Positions 44,438-48,591 of a stretch of DNA of 48,591 bases are shown one piece after another (position 1 is the stretch's first letter; every line of letters begins with the position of its first letter). The position numbers and the translations under genes are program-made. The notes beneath the pieces were generated by a model. It saw only the letters and a program-made list of their open reading frames with translations, made no database searches and had not been told where the DNA came from. This DNA comes from Sphingomonas sp. (GTDB lineage Bacteria; Pseudomonadota; Alphaproteobacteria; Sphingomonadales; Sphingomonadaceae). The stretch covers positions 1-48,591 of the forward strand of contig JAICSX010000016.1 of assembly GCA_025936675.1 (NCBI GenBank). Direction: 5' to 3'.

Positions 44438-44833
44438 ATGGCCAGCCGTGGGTTTAAGCGCGGCCTTGGAGCATTAGCCGCAACTTCCCTGATGATGAGC
44501 TCGACTGTCGCAGTCGCGTCGAGCCCAGCACCAGTCCCGCAGGTGGATCCCTGGGCGGTTCTCTCGGCGATGAGCGGAGGAGCGCCCGCCGCTGCGATGT
44601 GTGGCTCCGCCGCTGCTGCTGCCGCCGCGGGCACCCAGTCGCCGACCGGCTGCGTCCTCCCGGTGATCGATGCAGCAGCGCCCCCTCCAGTGCAGGCCCC
44701 ACCACCTATTCCGGCGGTCGCTGAGGAAGGAGGGATCAGCCCGCTGATCCTGGGCCTGCTAGCGATTGCTGCCGCGGTCGGCATCTACCTTGCTGTTCAC
44801 CACCATAATCATCACTCGAACAGCCCGCCCTAA
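44438..44833 (+). CDS. Small exported Ala/Pro-rich protein with membrane helix
   Basis: A 131-residue protein with an N-terminal signal (about 1-28, VAVASSP), an Ala/Gly-rich middle with two cysteines (AMCGSA, TGCVLP) and a Pro-rich linker (PPPVQAPPPIPA). A single C-terminal transmembrane helix (about 100-118, SPLILGLLAIAAAVGIYL) precedes a histidine-rich end (VHHHNHHSNS). GGAGA lies seven bases before the ATG. No family recognised. The next small exported gene follows after 46 bases in the same direction. Confidence 0.65.
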   Translation: MASRGFKRGLGALAATSLMMSSTVAVASSPAPVPQVDPWAVLSAMSGGAPAAAMCGSAAAAAAAGTQSPTGCVLPVIDAAAPPPVQAPPPIPAVAEEGGISPLILGLLAIAAAVGIYLAVHHHNHHSNSPP

Positions 44834-44879
44834 AGCATTTGCGTCAATGTCTCACTTTAATGAGGAGCGAAGAGGCATC

Positions 44880-45293
44880 ATGAAAAGTCGGTATCGCGCA
44901 GGAGCCGCAATTGGGCTGACCATTGCAGTGCCGGGCGTCGCACATGCGCAGGCCTGGGTTCCCGCCTCTGAGATCACCGGGCAACCGATCCAAGTGACGA
45001 CGAATGGCGTCACCGACACGGTTACCTTGAACCCGGGCGGCCAGGTGACGATCGCAAGCCCAGGTGGGAACGTCGTCAATGGCACCTGGACGGCGACCAA
45101 CGGGCAGCTCTGCCTCATCAATGGAGCCGCGCAGGAATGCGTCCCTTATGCAGCGCCGTTCCAGGCTGGGCAGCCGATGGCGCTTACCAGTTCATGCGGT
45201 GCAAGTGAGACGTGGCTGGCGGCGTCGACCAACGCTCCGCCGGCTCCGCCTCCGCCGCCCACGACCCAGCAGCGCGGCGAACGGGGCCGCTAA
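44880..45293 (+). CDS. Small exported protein of unknown function
   Basis: A 137-residue exported protein: signal peptide (about 1-23, GVAHAQA), a beta-rich middle (about 25-115, with the QVTTNGVTDTVTLNPGG stretch and three cysteines, CLINGAAQEC and SSCGAS) and a Pro/Gln/Arg tail (PPAPPPPPTTQQRGERGR). The ATG at 44880 follows a purine-rich GAGGAGCGAAGAGG leader. No family recognised; the shape could suit a protein that reports cell-envelope state, but that is speculation. It is convergent with surE. Confidence 0.65.
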   Translation: MKSRYRAGAAIGLTIAVPGVAHAQAWVPASEITGQPIQVTTNGVTDTVTLNPGGQVTIASPGGNVVNGTWTATNGQLCLINGAAQECVPYAAPFQAGQPMALTSSCGASETWLAASTNAPPAPPPPPTTQQRGERGR

Positions 45294-45309
45294 GCTCCCA
45301 GGTACGCTG

Positions 45310-46083
45310 TTAGCTGTTGTCGCTGAAGCGTCCGCCAAGCGCGGACAACGATGTCTCGTGCGTAAGGTCCAGGTGTAATGGGCTGACGGACACGTAGCCG
45401 TCAGCCACGGCCTCAAGGTCTGTCGAATGGCCGGGGGTTTCGACCATCGGTCCCAAGCCGAACCAGTAATAATCGTATCCGCGAGGGTCGGTGCGCTGGA
45501 CGATCCTCAAACGACCGTAATCGCGTAAGCCTTGCCGGCAGACACGCACGCCTTTGACGTCGTCAGGTGGAAGGGCGGGGAAGTTCACGTTGATCAGCGT
45601 TCCCGGCGCTGATTCGAAGTCGAGTATGGGACCGAGAACGCGCTCGGCCCACGCTTCGGCCGCGGCAAATGGAACGGTGTCGCCCATGCCCTCGCGCGAA
45701 TAGGCCTGGCTGAGCGCGACTGACCTGACGCCGGCAAGCGCGCCCTCCATCGCCGCCGAGACGGTACCGGAGTAAGTGACGTCCTCTGCGAGATTGGCGC
45801 CGCGGTTGATGCCCGAAAGAACGAGGTCGGGCGGCGAATCCTTCATGATATGGGCGAGGGCAAGCATCACCGCATCGGTTGGTGTCCCGGTGACGGAAAA
45901 CCGCCGCTCATCGTGCCGCCGAAGCCTGACCGGCGTCGTCAGCGTCAGCGAATGGCCTGCGCCCGATTGCTCCTCCGTGGGAGCGACGATCCAGATGTCG
46001 TCGCTGAACTTGCGCGCGACCGCCTCCAGGACTTTCAGCCCGCGCGCGTTCACGCCGTCGTCGTTGGTGAGCAGGATCCGCAT
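45310..46083 (-). CDS. surE: 5'/3'-nucleotidase SurE
   Basis: A 257-residue metal-dependent phosphatase acting on nucleoside monophosphates in stationary-phase survival. The N-terminal MRILLTNDDGVNARGL holds the acidic metal ligands; further conserved parts are EEQSGAGHSLT, SGINRGANLAEDVTYSGTVSAAMEG and NVNFPALP. Length normal (about 250). The start is at the usual M-R-I-L-L. It is convergent with the small exported gene before it. Often linked with pcm or serS in other bacteria; not here. Confidence 0.95.
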   Translation of the reverse strand: MRILLTNDDGVNARGLKVLEAVARKFSDDIWIVAPTEEQSGAGHSLTLTTPVRLRRHDERRFSVTGTPTDAVMLALAHIMKDSPPDLVLSGINRGANLAEDVTYSGTVSAAMEGALAGVRSVALSQAYSREGMGDTVPFAAAEAWAERVLGPILDFESAPGTLINVNFPALPPDDVKGVRVCRQGLRDYGRLRIVQRTDPRGYDYYWFGLGPMVETPGHSTDLEAVADGYVSVSPLHLDLTHETSLSALGGRFSDNS

Positions 46084-46196
46084 CGCTCCTGCCTATGCGG
46101 GACGCATTCCCTTGCTGCAACTGCGAACGGCTGACTTTAAAAATGCGCCATATTCGCAACAGCTTGGCGATTTCTTCACTGGTGAAGCGTCAGTCC

Positions 46197-46225
46197 TTGT
46201 TAAGCAGTTGGCGCGTAACTATAGC
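46197..46225 (+). promoter_or_regulatory. Candidate sigma-70 promoter upstream of dksA
   Basis: TTGTTA (46197-46202) and TATAGC (46220-46225) are separated by 17 bases, in an otherwise less GC-rich part of the 292-base gap between surE and dksA. It lies about 150 bases upstream of the dksA ATG, leaving a long leader. Matches are partial and were judged by eye. Confidence 0.35.
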
Positions 46226-46375
46226 GCGCGGTGGGGATGGCCGATTTTGCCGGATAAGTCCCGGTAAAGTCAGTCTTAATCGCCTCCGGCTGCACCGGTG
46301 GCCCGGCCGCAGCCAGCGGCGGCGTATCGAAGCTCGCGACGGGGTAAGCGCGGGCATGTGCGGGGAGGGGACTTC

Positions 46376-46843
46376 ATGGCGACGGCATTAGTCGACCTTT
46401 ATGGCGGCGACGATTTCGAACCTTTTGACAGAATCATTCTTCCGGAGGGCTACCGTCCGTCGGAAAAGGAAGAGTTCATGTGCGGCAAGCACCGCGCATA
46501 TTTCCTGCGGAAGCTCAAGGCATGGAAGGAAGCGATCGTCGAGGAGTCGCGCCAAACCATGGCCCAGCTCCAGGTCGATTCGCTTCGCGAGCCCGACATC
46601 GCCGACCGCGCGTCGAGCGAGACCGACTGGGGAATCGAGCTTCGCACCCGCGACCGCCAGCGCAAGCTGATCGCCAAGATCGATTGCGCGATCCGCCGCC
46701 TCTATGAGGGCGAGTACGGCTATTGCGAAGTGACCGGTGAGCCGATCTCGCTAGGCCGCCTCGAAGCCCGCCCGATCGCGACGATGACTCTCGAAGCGCA
46801 AGAGCGCCACGAGCGGATCGAGCGCGTCTCCCGCGACGATTGA
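46376..46843 (+). CDS. dksA: DksA-type transcription regulator (zinc-cysteine-poor)
   Basis: A 155-residue DksA homologue that acts with ppGpp through the RNA polymerase secondary channel to control stable RNA genes. An N-terminal coiled coil runs from about 25 to 105 (RAYFLRKLKAWKEAIVEESRQTMAQL) and the globular end is IRRLYEGEYGYCEVTGEPISLGRLEARPIATMTLEAQERHE. Of the four zinc cysteines of the E. coli protein only one remains in this module, as in many alphaproteobacterial DksA proteins. GGGGAGGGG lies five bases before the ATG, which decides the start. Confidence 0.93.
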   Translation: MATALVDLYGGDDFEPFDRIILPEGYRPSEKEEFMCGKHRAYFLRKLKAWKEAIVEESRQTMAQLQVDSLREPDIADRASSETDWGIELRTRDRQRKLIAKIDCAIRRLYEGEYGYCEVTGEPISLGRLEARPIATMTLEAQERHERIERVSRDD

Positions 46844-46949
46844 CGCGCGCAGTCAGTCCGGGGAACTGACAAGCGGGTCAATGGCGAGGCGCTCTGGTCG
46901 GTTGCGACGCGCGTCTACAGAGGAGGGTTCTTCGACTGCGGTCGCTAGC

Positions 46950-46978
46950 GTCTGCTTTGGGTGGAAAGCAGTCATTAG
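46950..46978 (+). repeat. Palindromic repeat, copy A
   Basis: First of four related copies in the last 1.7 kb: GTCTGCTTTGGGTGGAAAGC then AGTCATTAGG. It fits the consensus ATGTCCGCTTT-GGGTsGA-AAGCGGACATT with changes in both arms. It lies 18 bases upstream of the frameshifted lipoprotein gene. Confidence 0.6.
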
Positions 46979-46996
46979 GTTGCAAGCCTCTGCGAC

Positions 46997-47423
46997 ATGA
47001 TGCCTCGTTCCCTTGCAGCCGTAGCCCTTTGCACCCTCGCCAGCTGTTCGCCATCCCGGCTCTTTTGCGACCCATTAATGGCGACTAGCGAACTAGATAG
47101 GACATTGCGCGTCACCATCCGGCCGCAACAGGCGGATGAACTGAACAGGCGGGTAGTCGGATTCCTCGATAGCAATGGCTTTTCGATAAAGCTCGGCGAG
47201 CGTCACTTATTTGGGGCCACCCGACGAAGCCATGCGACAGGTGCAGTTTCGGAACATCAAGACCATCGGTTGCACCGCCCGAACCATCGTTTGGTCAGAG
47301 AATGTAATCCGCGCCGATGAGTTCATAATCAGTTTTCATCACACGGCATTCGGAAGTCGGAAATCGACGCAAAAGCTCCTGACCGAGTTAGCGGGAACCA
47401 TCAATCCAGCGCGCAAGCCGTAA
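46997..47423 (+). pseudogene. Frameshifted lipoprotein gene (or sequencing error)
   Basis: The frame from ATG 46997 encodes a lipoprotein signal (MPRSLAAVALCTLASCSPSR, lipobox LASC) and GFLDSNGFSIKLGERHLFG. It then becomes low-quality sequence after a GGGG run at 47213-47216. Removing one G joins it to the frame GPPDEAMRQVQFRNIKTIGC, which continues to TAA at 47421-47423. The corrected product is 141 residues and reads naturally across the join. Hence one base is inserted in a homopolymer: a real inactivating frameshift or an assembly error. Function of the intact lipoprotein unknown. Repeat copies flank both ends. Confidence 0.65.
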
Positions 47424-47452
47424 TGTCCGCTTTTGGGTCGAGAACGGACATT
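47422..47452 (+). repeat. Palindromic repeat, copy B (best inverted copy)
   Basis: AATGTCCGCTTTTGGGTCGA followed by GAACGGACATT: the arms AATGTCCG and CGGACATT are perfect inverted copies around a 15-base centre. The first two bases overlap the stop codon of the frameshifted lipoprotein gene. Confidence 0.75.
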
Positions 47453-47461
47453 AGCGGCTAA

Positions 47462-47496
47462 GCGAGAGGGGCACTCTTCCGAGCGCCCCTGCTCGC
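47462..47496. terminator. Hairpin between pseudogene and PEP-CTERM gene
   Basis: GCGAG-A-GGGGC and GCCCC-TG-CTCGC form a near-perfect ten-base-pair stem (one internal mismatch/bulge) in the gap between two convergent genes. Following plus-strand bases (GTCGCAAACAAAAC) and minus-strand bases (TTAGCCGC) are weak U-tracts at best. Terminator role is inferred from position. Confidence 0.45.
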
Positions 47497-47515
47497 GTCG
47501 CAAACAAAACAGCAG

Positions 47516-48199
47516 TTAGGCAATCTGCGCTCTGCTGGCCTTCCTGTTCCTCCGCATGGCGAGTCCAATTCCGCCGAACCCCAGAAGGATCATTGCCCAT
47601 GTGGCGGGTTCAGGGACACTTGTCGGCTCGCCAACAAGAGCGAAACCGCTGCCGTACAGACTAAGACCGGGCAGGTTATAATATCGTGATGTCACGTCCG
47701 ATGAGTTTAGCGTCCCCGTGTACCGCACGCCATAAATCGTCACTGCACCGAAGTTCACGCCAAAGCTTTGGCCCAAGTGCACGCAGCATGCGCTTTGGGT
47801 TTCGAGCGCGGAAGAGGCGAGCACGCTACCATCGGACCCAAGAATTTGGAACGTGCCCGACATATCAACGCCTGTTTCGGGTGCGCCATCGGCCGTTCCC
47901 ACATTGGGAATCCAGTCCCAGATACTCGCCCACTCCGTGGTGAGGCTCGTCGCGCTGAGCCCGTAGCCCCCGAAGTCGTAATCGAGGATGACGGTGTCTC
48001 CTACGCCTATTTGCACAGGCGTAACGGTGGAGAATCCTGCTCCCGATCCCTGCGATTCCAAAGTGGAGCTGGTGAGGGTCACACCAGGTGTCAGCGGATT
48101 GAGCGTGGATGTCACAGTAACGGTGGTCGCAGCGGCGACAGGTGCGCTGATGACGGCTAACGAGACGCCAATTACCCGACCGAGCATAGCTTTTCGCAT
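47516..48199 (-). CDS. PEPxxWA-type PEP-CTERM exported protein
   Basis: A 227-residue exported protein: signal peptide (1-23, ISAPVAAAT), a beta-rich Thr/Ser/Gly domain (about 25-195) and the C-terminal sorting signal VPEPATWAMILLGFGGIGLA followed by MRRNRK (PEP motif, helix, basic cluster). Such proteins are processed by an exosortase and often end up in the extracellular matrix; no exosortase gene is in the window. Start MRKAMLGRVIG (ATG 48199) opens the signal peptide; the frame is open further upstream. It lies in the accessory-looking right-hand end. Confidence 0.88.
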   Translation of the reverse strand: MRKAMLGRVIGVSLAVISAPVAAATTVTVTSTLNPLTPGVTLTSSTLESQGSGAGFSTVTPVQIGVGDTVILDYDFGGYGLSATSLTTEWASIWDWIPNVGTADGAPETGVDMSGTFQILGSDGSVLASSALETQSACCVHLGQSFGVNFGAVTIYGVRYTGTLNSSDVTSRYYNLPGLSLYGSGFALVGEPTSVPEPATWAMILLGFGGIGLAMRRNRKASRAQIA

Positions 48200-48391
48200 C
48201 GCAAAGATTCCCCCTGTTGACCGCACTGAGTCGGTCAGACAGTTTGCGCCGCCGTAATGAACCGTGGGATCGTCCGCTGAGACTAGCAAAAGTATCCGGG
48301 CGTTAACCGGCGGAAGTGGACCGATGATCGTGACAGAGGCCTGCTCCGTCTCAGATCACACAGAGGTCTATCCGCGGAACCGCGAGAGGTA

Positions 48392-48420
48392 GAGTCCGCT
48401 TTGGATCGAAAGCCGACACT
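48392..48420 (+). repeat. Palindromic repeat, copy C
   Basis: GAGTCCGCTTTGGATCGAAA followed by GCCGACACT. Same orientation as copies A, B and D, with an AT change in the centre and one mismatch in the right arm. It lies nine bases before copy D, so C and D form a close pair. Confidence 0.65.
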
Positions 48421-48428
48421 CCGTTGGA

Positions 48429-48456
48429 GCCAGCTTTGGGTGGAAAACGGACATTT
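48429..48456 (+). repeat. Palindromic repeat, copy D
   Basis: GCCAGCTTTGGGTGGAAAAC followed by GGACATTT. The right arm and centre match the consensus; the left arm has decayed. Its end abuts the stop codon of the truncated gene at the window edge. Confidence 0.6.
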
Positions 48457-48591
48457 CAGTCCGGCTGGTCGGGCGCCGCCGCCCACACCTTCAATCGCCT
48501 ATCGCGCTGCCATAGCTCCATACCGCGGCCTTCCCGCCACGCTTCAGAGATGCGGATTGCTGCCTCGTCGTCCGGCGCCTCGAACTCGTGC
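48456..48591 (-). CDS. Small protein of unknown function, N-terminus beyond window
   Basis: The 44 C-terminal codons of a gene entering from the right edge. The visible part reads HEFEAPDDEAAIRISEAWRE, then GRGMELWQRDRRLKVWAAAP, and stops at TGA (48456-48458). The pattern of acidic DDEAA helix followed by a MELWxRxRRL strand resembles small (about 60-70 aa) hypothetical proteins that are frequent in sphingomonads. This is recalled, not searched. Function unknown. The 256-base gap to the PEP-CTERM start holds the C and D repeats and nothing else recognised. Confidence 0.6.
   Translation of the reverse strand, partial: HEFEAPDDEAAIRISEAWREGRGMELWQRDRRLKVWAAAPDQPD

Noticed and set aside
46997..47320. 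Treating the 107-codon frame as an intact gene
   Set aside because: Sequence quality collapses after the GGGG run, and a single-base correction joins it to the next frame.
48283..48486. 67-codon minus-strand frame near the right edge
   Set aside because: It overlaps the repeats and the real C-terminal fragment of the edge gene in another frame; no motif.
1..48591. CRISPR array, prophage, insertion sequence, rRNA or tRNA gene
   Set aside because: No evenly spaced direct repeats, transposase, integrase, capsid motif or cloverleaf was recognised while reading; a tRNA scan was not possible.

Overview
The window looks like a chromosomal segment of a GC-rich alphaproteobacterium of the order Sphingomonadales (Sphingomonas, Sphingomicrobium or a relative). 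This is inferred from the mix of TonB-dependent receptors, a TPR-sulfotransferase, a Tad/Cpa pilus locus, an alphaproteobacterial zinc-less DksA, split glycine dehydrogenase behind a tandem glycine riboswitch, a PEPxxWA-type PEP-CTERM protein and CTC-type L25. No rRNA, tRNA, phage, transposase or CRISPR was recognised. Gene density is high and most boundaries are a few bases or overlapping stop/start codons.

Layout. 1-7.4 kb: glutamine synthetase (minus), a TauE/SafE permease, a 26-residue membrane peptide, a His-rich exported protein, the cytochrome bc1 operon (Rieske, cytochrome b, cytochrome c1), a Gly/Tyr-rich lipoprotein and a MaoC hydratase. 7.5-13.4 kb: an M28 peptidase, a TPR-sulfotransferase and a large TonB-dependent receptor in one direction. 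13.5-24.9 kb: PAP2 phosphatase, YchF, a TIGR02466 putative oxygenase, a second TonB-dependent receptor, Pth, L25, two TraB/GumN proteins, and GlyQ/GlyS. 25-32 kb: a Tad pilus operon read on the minus strand (cpaA-cpaB-cpaC-cpaD-cpaE-tadB-tadC) that lacks the cpaF/tadA ATPase and a Flp pilin. 32-35.3 kb: a D-arginine dehydrogenase-like flavoprotein, rnhA (apparently starting at CTG inside the end of ispH), ispH and a lipoprotein. 35.4-42.1 kb: tandem glycine riboswitch, gcvT-gcvH-methyltransferase-gcvPA-gcvPB, then a CcdC/DUF1453 membrane protein and a DUF938 methyltransferase. 42.1-46.9 kb: two PilZ proteins, a two-domain retropepsin-like protease, two small exported proteins, SurE and DksA. 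46.9-48.6 kb: a less GC-rich, accessory-looking end with a frameshifted lipoprotein gene, a PEP-CTERM protein, a truncated small gene at the edge and four copies of an imperfect palindromic repeat.

How the genes work together. The core is housekeeping: nitrogen assimilation (GlnA), respiration (bc1), translation (GlyQS, Pth, L25, YchF), isoprenoid synthesis (IspH) and the riboswitch-controlled glycine cleavage system, which feeds one-carbon units to folate. Surface functions are the Tad pilus machinery, two outer-membrane receptors and exported enzymes. No complete new multi-gene system is evident. The items most worth a second look are the terminal repeat family, the CTG-started rnhA, the ATPase-less Tad locus, the peptidase/TPR-sulfotransferase/receptor cluster and the methyltransferase embedded in the gcv operon.
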